DNA from: Candidatus Aenigmatarchaeota archaeon
GTDB taxonomy: Archaea > Aenigmatarchaeota > Aenigmatarchaeia > GW2011-AR5 > JACRMX01
Reading direction: 5' to 3'
Assembly (NCBI GenBank): GCA_016219485.1
Contig: JACRMX010000035.1
Location: 1 to 33,235 of the forward strand
DNA: 33,235 nucleotides
The notes below the pieces were generated by a model, which ran no database searches, was not told the DNA's origin, and saw only the letters and a program-made list of their open reading frames with translations. Made by a program: the position numbers and the translations under genes. This document shows, in pieces, positions 13,903 through 21,750 of this stretch. Each line of letters starts with the position of its first letter. Within the stretch, counting starts at the first letter, position 1.

Positions 13903-15147
13903 CTATTTTTTTTCTATAATCTCCTTTGCCCTTGAGACAGTTATGTTTTTTTCTTTTATCATCTGCAAAGCTGTTTTGTCAATCTCGCTGCCTTTTGCGC
14001 CTGCCATGACTGCTATATTTTTGGCATGAAGCTCCATGTGCCCGCGTTGTATGCCTTCTGTTGACAGTGCACGCAGCGCTGCAAAGTTTTGTGCAAGTCC
14101 CACTGCTGCTATTATTTCTGCCAGCTCTTTTGCTGATTTGACACCCAGTATCTTCAGCGCAATTTTTGCTATTGGGTTTGTTCTTGTCGTTCCGCCAACT
14201 ATTCCGACAGCCATAGGCAGCTCTATCATTCCAACCAGGTCGCCATCCTTGTTTTTTTCATATGTTGTGAGCGGCTTGTAGCTGCCGATAGAAGCAAATG
14301 CATGCGCTCCGGCTTCAACAGCCCTGAAATCGTTTCCTGTTGCAATAACAACAGCATCTATTCCGTTCATTACGCCTTTGTTGTGCGTTGCACACCGGTA
14401 AATGTCATTTTTGGCAAAATAATAGGCAGCCAGTATTCCGTTTACCGCATCCTCTCCTATAACTTCTTTTTTCCAGACAGCCTTTGCGTGCGCAAGGCGC
14501 CTAGTTGCAAGGTTGCTTATTATTCTTAGTCTTGCTTTTCCACCTGCTAATTCTTCAAGCAGTGGCGTTACAGCCTCGCACATAGTATTTACAGCATTTG
14601 CGCCCATGGCATCCCTTACGTCCACGAGAAGATGGACAATAATCATTTTTCCTATTTCAGTGCTGATAATCTTTACTTCAACGTCCTTTGCTCCTCCGCC
14701 AAAGCTGACAAGAACAGAGTCTTTTTTGTTGCACAATTCAATTATTTTTTCCTTATTTTCCAGAATTTTTTTCCTGGCCTTTTCAGTATCCTTTGCACCT
14801 ACTATCTGAATCTGGCCTATCATTACAGGGTCGTCGCTAGCCGTAACAAATCCACCAGGCCGCGCGAGCTTTGCAGCATAGCTCGCTGCTGCAACTACCG
14901 AAGGCTCTTCTATTGTCATCGGTACCAGCACATCCCTGCCATTTATAATAAAATTTGTTGCGATGCCGACTGGAAGCCCTGTTGTTCCTATAGCGTTTTC
15001 TATCATTCTGTTGGCTGTTTCCATTTCAAGGGCACCTGCTTTTTTAAGCAGCCCAAGCTCTTCATCTGTAAGGCCAGCAAGCTCTTTTAATTTTTTCAGC
15101 CTTTCCTCCAGAGATAGCCTATGAAATCCTGAAATATCAGATCTCAT
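13903..15147 (-). CDS. mvaA: HMG-CoA reductase, class II (bacterial type)
   Basis: Reduces HMG-CoA to mevalonate, the committed step of isoprenoid synthesis. The 414-residue length matches class II enzymes. Seen are NMIENAIGTTGLPVGIATNF, EEPSVVAAASYAA with catalytic Glu, DAMGANAVNTMCE for cofactor binding, THNKGVMNGIDAV with catalytic Lys, ATGNDFRAVEAGAHA with Asp, and GIQRGHMELHAKNIA with the catalytic His of the C-terminal flap. Class I enzymes, common in archaea, look different. It is divergent from pelota with 68 bp between starts; a TATTTTAATATT box lies about 25 nt upstream. It works with the phosphomevalonate kinase and isomerase at the window start. Confidence 0.95.
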   Translation of the reverse strand: MRSDISGFHRLSLEERLKKLKELAGLTDEELGLLKKAGALEMETANRMIENAIGTTGLPVGIATNFIINGRDVLVPMTIEEPSVVAAASYAAKLARPGGFVTASDDPVMIGQIQIVGAKDTEKARKKILENKEKIIELCNKKDSVLVSFGGGAKDVEVKIISTEIGKMIIVHLLVDVRDAMGANAVNTMCEAVTPLLEELAGGKARLRIISNLATRRLAHAKAVWKKEVIGEDAVNGILAAYYFAKNDIYRCATHNKGVMNGIDAVVIATGNDFRAVEAGAHAFASIGSYKPLTTYEKNKDGDLVGMIELPMAVGIVGGTTRTNPIAKIALKILGVKSAKELAEIIAAVGLAQNFAALRALSTEGIQRGHMELHAKNIAVMAGAKGSEIDKTALQMIKEKNITVSRAKEIIEKK

Positions 15148-15215
15148 AAGCTTAGAACCATAGGAAAAATATTAAAATACAGTGATTTTTAAGTTTTGGT
15201 TCAAAACCTAATGCT

Positions 15216-16211
15216 ATGAAAATACTCGGGTACAAGGAGAAAAAAGGCGTCCTAAGGCTGGAGCCTGAGACGTCCAATGACCTCTGGCTGCTGGAAAAAA
15301 TACTGAAGCCCGGAGATATAATTAAGGGAAGGACACAGCGTTCAATAAAAATACAAAGGGGTGACCAGGAGGTCAGGACAGAAAGAAGAACAATAACAGT
15401 CAGGCTTTGTGCTGAGAAGGTGGATTTCAGCGAGGATGGCAGCGAAATCAGGGTGAACGGGAAGATTTTAGAGGGTCCGGAGGAGGTTGAGCACGGCTAT
15501 CATACGTTCGAGATAAGGGTAAATGAGCCGGTTTCCATAGAACGGCAGTGGAAAAAATTTGAGCTTGATAAAATATATGCTGCGAAGATAAAACACCCGA
15601 GAATAATGATTTGTGTTTTGGATGACAGTGAGTGTACAATAGCGATGCTCACTGAAAGGCTGCAATTTCTTGTAAATATGCAGGGAGTTTCTGGCAAAAC
15701 TTATGGCGAAGCAGATAAGACCAGCTACTTCAGTAATATTATAAAATATATTGAAGAAAAGGATTTTGATTTTCTTATAGTTGCCGGCCCTGGGTTTACA
15801 AAGGAGGCTATTGCAAAGGAGCTCAAGGAAAAAGGGGTTACAATGCTGGTTGACAGCGTGTCTCATACAGGCGAAGCAGGCGTGCAGGAGGTTTTAAAAA
15901 GAGGCGCTGTCGAAAGGCTTTATCATAATTCGCAAATACATAAGCAGACCATTCTGGTTGAAAAGTTTTTTGAGGAACTTGCACGCGATGGGAAGATAGT
16001 TTATGGAGCCAAAGAGACAGAAATTGCAGTAAAAATGGGCGCTGTCGAAGAGCTTTTGATTAGTGATATATTAGTCAGAGAAAATGAGCAGCTTTTGGGA
16101 GAGGCTGAAAAAATGGGCGGAAAAGTGCACATAATAGAAAGCCATCACGAGGCTGGCAAAAGGTTTGCGAATTTTGGAGTCGCAGGCTTTTTAAGATACC
16201 GAACAGAATGA
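15216..16211 (+). CDS. pelA: Pelota/Dom34, ribosome-rescue factor
   Basis: Recognises stalled ribosomes and, with the aIF/aRF-type GTPase and ABCE1, splits them. The 331 residues contain three domains: an N-terminal Sm-like domain (MKILGYKEKKGVLRLEPETSNDLW...PGDIIKGRTQRSIK), a central eRF1-like domain (IMICVLDDSECTIAML), and a C-terminal L7Ae-like domain (MGAVEELLISDILVR, KVHIIESHHEAGKRF). No GGQ motif is present, as expected for pelota. It is the first gene of an operon with pth2 (4-bp ATGA overlap) and truD, all linked to translation quality. Confidence 0.95.
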   Translation: MKILGYKEKKGVLRLEPETSNDLWLLEKILKPGDIIKGRTQRSIKIQRGDQEVRTERRTITVRLCAEKVDFSEDGSEIRVNGKILEGPEEVEHGYHTFEIRVNEPVSIERQWKKFELDKIYAAKIKHPRIMICVLDDSECTIAMLTERLQFLVNMQGVSGKTYGEADKTSYFSNIIKYIEEKDFDFLIVAGPGFTKEAIAKELKEKGVTMLVDSVSHTGEAGVQEVLKRGAVERLYHNSQIHKQTILVEKFFEELARDGKIVYGAKETEIAVKMGAVEELLISDILVRENEQLLGEAEKMGGKVHIIESHHEAGKRFANFGVAGFLRYRTE

Positions 16212-16558
16212 TAGTCATGTACAAGCAGGTCATTGTTATAAGGTCAGGCCTTAAAATGAGCAAAGGAAAAACAGCTGTTCAGGCTTGCCACGCGTGCATT
16301 GGCGCTGCGGAAAAAACCAGCAGAATCATCCTTTCTGCATGGAGGCGGGAAGGCCAGAAAAAAGTTGTTGTGGAAGCTTCCCTTGAAGCTATGCATAGGC
16401 TAAAGGAGAAGGCTGACAAGCTAAAAATCAAGAGCTATATGGTTGCTGATGCAGGGCTGACCGAGCTGGCCCCTGGGACGATAACAGCTATTGCCATAGG
16501 TCCTGACAAGGAAGAAAAGATAAATAAAGTGACTGGTTCTCTGCCTCTGGTGAGATAA
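16208..16558 (+). CDS. pth2: Peptidyl-tRNA hydrolase, archaeal/eukaryotic type (Pth2)
   Basis: Releases peptides from dropped-off peptidyl-tRNA. 116 residues (113 if the ATG at 16217 is used). Family marks are QVIVIRSGLKMSKGKTAVQACHA near the N-terminus, VVVEASLEAMHRLKEKAD, and the C-terminal DAGLTELAPGTITAIAIGPD with LPLV. The 16208 start overlaps the pelota stop; the 16217 start has the context GATAGTCATGTA, identical to that at ileS. It also overlaps truD by one base. Context with pelota fits a role in clearing stalled peptidyl-tRNA. Confidence 0.95.
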   Translation: MIVMYKQVIVIRSGLKMSKGKTAVQACHACIGAAEKTSRIILSAWRREGQKKVVVEASLEAMHRLKEKADKLKIKSYMVADAGLTELAPGTITAIAIGPDKEEKINKVTGSLPLVR

Positions 16559-17314
16559 TGTTTTCAGGAAAGCTTACGAAGCCTGAGGATTTTATTGTCA
16601 GGGAAATCCTCGACGAAAGATTTTCAAGAAAATACAGAAGGACATGCAAAGGCGTGGAAAAAATGTGCGGAGAGCATTCCCTGTACTTGCTGCAAAAGAA
16701 AAATATGAATACAAGAGATGCGATCAACCTCATTGCAAAAAAACTCTGCATAAGCAGGGGCGCTATCGGGTATGCGGGCTTAAAGGACAAAAATGCTGTC
16801 AGTTATCAGTATATTACGATAAGCAAAGGCCCGGAAAAAAACCTTTCATTCAGGGACATCGCGCTTACTTTTATGCGCAGCATTGACCGAAGACTCGGCC
16901 GCGGCGATCTGATAGGCAATGAATTCGAAATAACGCTGCACAACTGCAGGAATGTGCAGGAGCTTCCTGAAAAAATAAAAAAAATCAGGCAGGGAATACC
17001 AAATTTCTTCGGACCCCAGCGCTTTGGAGTTCTCAAAAACAATCATATAAAGGGGCGGATGATAATCCACAGGAGAAAACTCCCTGAAAATATGGGAAAG
17101 GAGGATAAGCGAGCTCAGCATAATGTGCAAAGGAGGCGTAAGACAGTCGGTAATAAGGCCGGATGTGAGCTACAAAATTACAGGGGACAACGTCTTTCTT
17201 CATTTTTCACTGCCCAAAGGTTCCTACGCTACTGTTGTATTGAATGCAATCGGCACAGTCGATAGTTCAGAGATCAGGAAAGTTTCGGTTAGCTGCAATT
17301 TGGCTTCAAATTAA
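16558..17314 (+). pseudogene. truD: tRNA pseudouridine synthase TruD, internally deleted and frameshifted
   Basis: TruD makes Ψ13 in tRNA. The first frame (from 16558) encodes the N-terminal catalytic part: KPEDFIVREI, GYAGLKDKNAVSYQYITI with the catalytic Asp, GNEFEITL and GIPNFFGPQRFG. After about residue 175 it degrades. The C-terminal piece is in another frame (through 17314): SVIRPDVSYKITGDNVFLHF and LPKGSYATVVLNAI, the normal TruD end. Roughly 150 or more residues that should lie between (the TRUD insertion domain and the second half of the fold) are absent, and the two frames meet around 17050-17125. A deletion that also changed frame explains this. A short functional N-terminal product cannot be excluded. 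Confidence 0.75.
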
Positions 17315-17344
17315 ATTTATATACCTTGATAGTATCATTTTTTT

Positions 17345-17587
17345 ATGTACGAATACGTAATTGGAGTTTGTAGAACAGAAGATATCTCTTCTCAAAATCA
17401 ATATTGGGATTTATCCAGGCAACATCATGGAACGGGTTTTCCAGATTCACAACGTGATGGTGAACTTATTGGTCAATATCTCACAGTTTTTATTAGTTCT
17501 GAAAAACCCTTGACTTTGGAAGAACTTCAGAAAAAATTCCCATCTATATCTATAGTAGGATTCAGACCATACTCCTTGTATTCCTAG
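17345..17587 (+). CDS. Hypothetical 80-residue protein
   Basis: No family recognised. The product is soluble, mixed α/β in look (MYEYVIGVCRTEDI..., LIGQYLTVFISSEKPLTLEELQKKFPSISIVGFRPYSLYS). The repeated pattern of hydrophobic strands and one helix suggests a small folded domain. A TTTATATA box about 25 nt before the ATG supports transcription as a leaderless message, and a hairpin follows the stop codon. It lies at the left edge of an AT-rich segment, next to the broken truD. Confidence 0.5.
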   Translation: MYEYVIGVCRTEDISSQNQYWDLSRQHHGTGFPDSQRDGELIGQYLTVFISSEKPLTLEELQKKFPSISIVGFRPYSLYS

Positions 17588-17590
17588 GGT

Positions 17591-17606
17591 GTTCTCCAGT
17601 GAGAAC
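17591..17606 (+). terminator. Hairpin after the 80-residue ORF
   Basis: GTTCTC-CAGT-GAGAAC is a perfect 6-bp stem with a 4-nt loop, 3 nt after the stop codon at 17587. There is no T-run after it, so a termination role is uncertain. The following ~125 bp up to the trmB stop hold no ORF; I see only short palindromes such as TCGC-TGAG-GCGA there. Confidence 0.35.
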
Positions 17607-17619
17607 TTCGCATAAGCCG
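17605..17619 (+). repeat. 15-bp direct repeat, left copy
   Basis: ACTTCGCATAAGCCG occurs here and again at 20033-20047 in the same orientation. The two copies bracket the trmB and radical SAM genes. It may be an attachment or recombination site, or a chance match; by chance about one such 15-mer pair could occur in a window of this size. Confidence 0.35.
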
Positions 17620-17731
17620 ATGTGTTGGGCGACTTATCTACTCGGTAGACTTGATTCAATTAAAAGAAAAACTTAGAGGTTGGCTTGGGGTCGCTGAGGC
17701 GATAGATAGCTGAAAATCATAGATTTTTAGA

Positions 17732-18466
17732 TTATTTTTTGGCTATTTCCCATAAAACTTTGAAATGGTTCTTATAGCTCTCCGCAATTTCTTTGCTGAT
17801 TGTTCTTATTGCAAACGGATGTTCTTTACTCCACATAACAAAAACAACCCTATCTTTATATATCCAAGTAGAAGAAGGGCTTGAATATTCTGAAGGCATA
17901 TAACCAATTTCTGTATAATTTAACTTAGAAAGCTCTTTTCCCCTCTTTTTCCCAGTCTTAGAGGTATCAAGAATAGCCTTTAATCTAATCTTATTTTTTT
18001 GTCTCCCTTTTTCCCAGTGTTCTATATAATAGGGCAAAATCTCCGGGCCTTTTCCAGAACTACCAAAGGAAAACCATTCTTCCTTTAATCTTAAAATATC
18101 ATTAAGTATAGTTTTTATCCCCTCTTTTCCTTCTAAAATTTCTACTATTGATTTACTTTCAGAAATATGAGATAATTTGGATAGCTGAGGAAGGATAAGT
18201 TTTATTTTTTCTTCCCTTTCTTTTACCAACTCTAAGATTTTTTCAGGATTAATCGCACTAAAATATTTTCGATTTTCTTTAATTACATAGCTCGTAAATC
18301 CTTTCACGATTAATCTCTTTAGGATTTGATAAACGTGCGACCTATTTATTCTTGTTTCTTCTGCAATTCTACTTGCTAAAATAGAACCACTTCTTAACAT
18401 TACTAAATATATTTTTATTTCTTGCTCAGTTAGTCCTATTTCTTTTAATGTGTTCTCTATCTCCAT
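17732..18466 (-). CDS. TrmB family transcriptional regulator
   Basis: 244 residues. The N-terminal winged helix is seen in LKEIGLTEQEIKIYLVMLRSGS, ASRIAEETRINRSHVYQILKRLIVKGF and YFSAINPEKILELV. A coiled segment follows (KEREEKIKLILPQLSKL), then a C-terminal sensor-like domain (EILEGKEGIKTILNDIL, EWFSFGSSGKGPE, STWIYKDRVVFVMW). TrmB proteins in archaea usually respond to sugars or other small metabolites. It diverges from the radical SAM gene, with a perfect inverted repeat at 18508-18528 between them, so it probably controls both. A TTTAAATAAT box about 26 nt upstream suggests a leaderless start at 18466. Confidence 0.88.
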   Translation of the reverse strand: MEIENTLKEIGLTEQEIKIYLVMLRSGSILASRIAEETRINRSHVYQILKRLIVKGFTSYVIKENRKYFSAINPEKILELVKEREEKIKLILPQLSKLSHISESKSIVEILEGKEGIKTILNDILRLKEEWFSFGSSGKGPEILPYYIEHWEKGRQKNKIRLKAILDTSKTGKKRGKELSKLNYTEIGYMPSEYSSPSSTWIYKDRVVFVMWSKEHPFAIRTISKEIAESYKNHFKVLWEIAKK

Positions 18467-18507
18467 AATTAAAGAATATAGTTTCTATTATTTAAACCTT
18501 TTCTATC

Positions 18508-18528
18508 TGTTGTTATATTGTAACAACA
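18508..18528. promoter_or_regulatory. Probable TrmB operator
   Basis: Perfect inverted repeat with 8-bp arms TGTTGTTA and TAACAACA separated by TATTG. It lies between the divergent trmB and radical SAM starts, immediately upstream of TTTTTTTATATG, which is the likely TATA box of the radical SAM gene. The position suits either activation or repression. Confidence 0.65.
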
Positions 18529-18585
18529 ACTTTTTTTATATGTTTTACGTGCAACTACTATTAAATAAAATTAAGGAGAGAGATT

Positions 18586-19929
18586 ATGGTAACTAAAAAA
18601 ATACAAATGTTTATTCCCGAACAAGAATATCGAGAGATAAAATCAGAAGGTTGGACAAGACCACATGGAGTTGGAATTATTGGAACTTACCTCCGGCAGA
18701 AAGGTTACGATGTAGAGGTCTTTTCAGGGGTTTCTGGAACAAGTCATCGAGAAATGCTAGGACAGGTTGGAGCAGACGTGGTTGGATGTACGACAACAAT
18801 TGGGAATTATGTTCAAGCATTAAAAATTGTTAGACAGGCGAAAAAAGTAAACCCAAATTGTTTGACTATTCTTGGGGGTCCAGAAGCGACACAACTGTAC
18901 GGTGAAGTGTTAACTAATAGAGGTACGAATTCCAGAGATTATTGTGTAGATGTCGTTGTCTGTGGTGATGGGGTGAAAACTGCTTATGAACTTGTATCTG
19001 GAAAAGAATGGGAAAGTATTCCAAATCTAGCTTTTCTATCTAATAGAGAACTAATTACTACACCCCGACTTAGAGAAGATAAGAATAATTGGCCTTTAAT
19101 TGACAATACTTTTTTTGATATGGGAAGAGTATTAAGTACTTACGGAAGAAAATTTGAAGGGCTAACCCCTTTCAGAAAAGCTACAAGTATTATGTCCCAA
19201 TACGGATGTAATTCCCATCATTGTAAATTCTGTGGAAGAACAGATAGGCAATGGTTTGGGAGAGATACAAAAGAAGTTTGGCAAGAGATTAAAGAGCTAG
19301 TTGAGATATATGGGGCAGAAATGCTATTTGATTTTTCTGATTCTTTTGTTCAGAGACCAGAATACGCAGAACAATTTTTAAGAGATAAACCCACGGATTT
19401 AAATCCTTCATTTAGATTCTTTGCTAGGGCAGATCAATTAAATCCCCAGATAGTACAATTGTTAAAAAAACTTGGAACTTATGAAGTTTATATTGGTTTT
19501 GAATCTGGAGACCAGCAAATGTTGGATAATATGGCTAAAGGGATAACTACGGAGCAAAACCTTTATGCTGCAAAATTGCTAGGAGATTTTGAAATTAAAA
19601 TCCTTGGTTCATTTGTTTTAGGAGCTCCTGGCGAAACAAAAAAATCTCTAGAGAATACAGTCACTCATGCCGAACAAATTCAGGAAGTAAGCAATGGAAG
19701 ATTAGAACAATGTTTATGTTCTGTTTGGATGCCTCTCCCCGGTTCATGGGGATTTAGGCAGATACAAAAAGAATTCTCTGGTCAAGACATTTTAGATTTA
19801 GAGGAATTAAAACAAACATGGGTAAGAAAAATGTGCGATGTTCAATATAATGAATTGAGCGATTATGTTAATAAAGTATTAGAATCTTCGGGAGCTCCAC
19901 TAACTGATGTAAAAGGAATAAAAAACTGA
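18586..19929 (+). CDS. B12-binding-domain radical SAM protein, function unknown
   Basis: 447 residues. The N-terminal cobalamin-binding-like domain has RPHGVGIIGTYLRQKGYDVEVF, VGADVVGCTTTIGNYVQALK and PNCLTILGGPEAT, but no DxHxxG cobalt-ligand motif. The radical SAM domain begins near residue 200 with SQYGCNSHHCKFCGR. The cysteine spacing is C-x4-C-x2-C, one residue longer than the usual C-x3-C-x2-C. Later features are LFDFSDSF, YIGFESGDQQMLDNMAKG and LGSFVLGAPGET. Relatives methylate or rearrange diverse substrates in anaerobes; none can be named here. GGAG precedes the ATG by about 9 nt. Base composition is AT-rich relative to the core genes. Confidence 0.85.
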   Translation: MVTKKIQMFIPEQEYREIKSEGWTRPHGVGIIGTYLRQKGYDVEVFSGVSGTSHREMLGQVGADVVGCTTTIGNYVQALKIVRQAKKVNPNCLTILGGPEATQLYGEVLTNRGTNSRDYCVDVVVCGDGVKTAYELVSGKEWESIPNLAFLSNRELITTPRLREDKNNWPLIDNTFFDMGRVLSTYGRKFEGLTPFRKATSIMSQYGCNSHHCKFCGRTDRQWFGRDTKEVWQEIKELVEIYGAEMLFDFSDSFVQRPEYAEQFLRDKPTDLNPSFRFFARADQLNPQIVQLLKKLGTYEVYIGFESGDQQMLDNMAKGITTEQNLYAAKLLGDFEIKILGSFVLGAPGETKKSLENTVTHAEQIQEVSNGRLEQCLCSVWMPLPGSWGFRQIQKEFSGQDILDLEELKQTWVRKMCDVQYNELSDYVNKVLESSGAPLTDVKGIKN

Positions 19930-20032
19930 ATAACTAAAAATCATTGACCAAAAAAAACCTGAAAATATTTGAGCCCACCTGCATGGATACGCAAAATTCT
20001 TTCAGAATTCCAAATGATTGGTTACGCCTCGC

Positions 20033-20047
20033 ACTTCGCATAAGCCG
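20033..20047 (+). repeat. 15-bp direct repeat, right copy
   Basis: Second copy of ACTTCGCATAAGCCG, 2428 bp from the first. It lies 3' of the radical SAM gene and next to GCATAA/TTATGC, a short palindrome. The gap 19930-20049 otherwise holds no ORF; a B-like relic (CATGG...GCAAAATTC / GAATT...AAATG) is visible at about 19982-20014. Confidence 0.35.
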
Positions 20048-20049
20048 GT

Positions 20050-21342
20050 TTATGCCAAATCACTATGTGATTTCGAATATGCATTTTCGCAGCAGAAAAT
20101 AGAAGCAGAAACAATGTCACCTAATCCAACTATGTCTCTGGGCTTTTTTGCCATTCTGTTGGGCACAGCAATGACATCATAATAGTCTCCGATTCCAATG
20201 CCGTTTTTCATTATAATACCCCTTTTCATAAGCCATTTTTTAAGACGTTTTATCTCTCTTTTCCCTGCTGCTGACAGGGGCACGTCAAGCCCTGAAAAAA
20301 CATCTTTTTTCTTGTTTATGTCTCCTATTGCCTCTGCTGCTGCTGAAGCAGCTGCAAATTCCAGCGATTTTTTGATTTCACCCGGATCAGAGAAATAATT
20401 TTTTCTTCTTACAGCAAGGAAATATCCTTTGTAGTGAAAATGCACGCTTTTAGCGCCAAGGTCGAGAATTTTTAAAATGCCCGAGAACTTCTCTTCGATT
20501 GTTCTGCATCTCTTTCCATGAATTATTCTGATTATCTGATTCAGCTCAGTGTTGTCAAGCCCTACAGAATCAGCATACCTGATAAGGGGCACGATGTGCT
20601 TCAGATTTTTTTTATCTGACGCAACAAGCTCGATATGGACCGGTATGCCAGCTTTGTTGAGAACCCTGATTACGCTGCGGGCGCATGAAAACTGGCGCCT
20701 GTAGTTGTTTTTCACATTCTGAAATCCAGACAGCAGCGCAAAGTCTATTTTAGGCATTATTTTTCTCACGCTTTTTATTCCAAATTCATATTTGTCAGGC
20801 CGGGATGCTGCTATAAACCTGCCATTTTTTAAAGCCCTGACTTTTCTTACCATCGTTCCGCTGTTGTATTCAAAAATCCAGTTTATTTTTTCTTTATCAT
20901 TGCGGAAGTTTTTTTTCGGGTGCTTAAAATTTTTCCACCATTTCACATTTTTTCCAAAAAGCCTGCTCTGCCTTTTTGAGAGAAATGGCGTATACACAAC
21001 AGCCGGAATTTCCATCGATGACAGGAAATTGCCCATTATTCCTGCCTGTCCCCCCATTTTTTGCTGTTCAGGTTTCATGTTCTTCTCAAGCCATAGGCTT
21101 ACTTTTCTGCTGATGGGCATTTCCATTGCCTCGCCATTTTTCATAAAGTAAAGCAGCCCTGAGAAAAGATCCTTTTCATTTTTTATCCTGCGGGAAATTT
21201 CAGGTTTCGTGCCCTTCATGTATCTTTCAATTCTGCTGTCAACATGGACGATGTTGTCTATGTTTGTATTATAAGCGAGAAATGCCCCCTTTAGCCTGCT
21301 GAAATTTTTCAGGTTTTCACCTATCAATTCTCTGTGGTACAT
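20050..21342 (-). CDS. ADP-dependent sugar kinase (ADP-glucokinase/phosphofructokinase family)
   Basis: Uses ADP rather than ATP to phosphorylate glucose or fructose-6-phosphate in the modified archaeal Embden-Meyerhof route. About 430 residues. Seen are FLAYNTNIDNIVHVD near the N-terminus, MGGQAGIMGNFLSS, GIPVHIELVASDKK, VGLDNTELNQII and the C-terminal VGLGDIVSAS, in which GLGD holds the catalytic base. The ATG at 21342 is chosen because the family begins about here; 21375 would add 11 residues. pgk and gap in the window supply later glycolytic steps. The last residues (SKSHSDLA) are encoded inside hairpin 1 of a B-like element, so the C-terminus may have been altered. Sugar specificity cannot be decided by eye. 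Confidence 0.85.
   Translation of the reverse strand: MYHRELIGENLKNFSRLKGAFLAYNTNIDNIVHVDSRIERYMKGTKPEISRRIKNEKDLFSGLLYFMKNGEAMEMPISRKVSLWLEKNMKPEQQKMGGQAGIMGNFLSSMEIPAVVYTPFLSKRQSRLFGKNVKWWKNFKHPKKNFRNDKEKINWIFEYNSGTMVRKVRALKNGRFIAASRPDKYEFGIKSVRKIMPKIDFALLSGFQNVKNNYRRQFSCARSVIRVLNKAGIPVHIELVASDKKNLKHIVPLIRYADSVGLDNTELNQIIRIIHGKRCRTIEEKFSGILKILDLGAKSVHFHYKGYFLAVRRKNYFSDPGEIKKSLEFAAASAAAEAIGDINKKKDVFSGLDVPLSAAGKREIKRLKKWLMKRGIIMKNGIGIGDYYDVIAVPNRMAKKPRDIVGLGDIVSASIFCCENAYSKSHSDLA
20057..20098. repeat. Family B-like element overlapping a gene end (B6)
   Basis: Hairpin AAATCAC-TAT-GTGATTT, then CGAAT, ATGCAT, and a second weak hairpin (TTTTC / GAAAA). The linker is the same as in B1, B4 and B5. 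It covers the last codons of the ADP-dependent kinase. Confidence 0.45.
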
Positions 21343-21408
21343 AATAATTATAGTCTTTTGCCGGAATAAAAGCATTCAGTGGTGAGTAGCCTTTTAAAAT
21401 AAAAGAAG

Positions 21409-21611
21409 TGCGAGAGGCAGGATTTGAACCTGCGAACGGACTAACCGACAGGATTTCTCTTTCACTCCAGCTCTGCTGGTCAACACTCAAGTAGATAGCG
21501 CCTTCAGGAAGTTTCTCTTTCGTCCAAACCGACAACCTTCGGTTGTCAATTCGCTTTAAAGAGAAAAGGGTTACTTGAGTCCTGCGCCTTTGACCGCTTG
21601 GCTACTCTCGC
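21409..21611 (-). tRNA. tRNA-Leu (anticodon CAA) with 119-nt intron
   Basis: Exon 1 is 21574-21611 and exon 2 is 21409-21454. Acceptor GCGAGAG/CTCTCGC, D-stem GCC/GGC, anticodon stem CAGGA/TCCTG with loop CTCAAG|A, long type II variable arm, T-stem GCAGG/CCTGC with loop TTCAAAT, discriminator A. The intron (21455-21573) sits at the standard 37/38 position. It contains a 7-bp hairpin GACAACC-GAA-GGTTGTC, another CCAGC-AGA-GCTGG, and TTCTCTTT that can pair with either of two AAAGAGAA words near its end. It is long for an archaeal tRNA intron. Confidence 0.92.
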
Positions 21612-21651
21612 ATAAATTAATAATAGAATAATAATAGAAATAGGCTTATAA

Positions 21652-21715
21652 ACATTTGAAAATTCTTATGAAAATTTTCCATGCATAGCATCAAAGAAGC
21701 TTTGCTTTCCTAATG
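21652..21715. repeat. Family B double-hairpin element, copy B5
   Basis: ACATT, hairpin 1 (GAAAATT / AATTTTC), ATGCAT, hairpin 2 (CAAAG-AAG-CTTTG core), then AATG. It shows the ACATT...AATG ends and the ATGCAT linker. It lies between tRNA-Leu and the coiled-coil gene, both on the minus strand, and could end transcription of the latter. Confidence 0.65.
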
Positions 21716-21750
21716 AGCTCTGCTTTTCCTTATATTCACATTTCTGATAT

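Noticed and set aside
21455-21573. Box C/D or H/ACA guide RNA inside the tRNA-Leu intron
   Set aside because: No RUGAUGA/CUGA pair and no ACA box at a suitable distance could be found.
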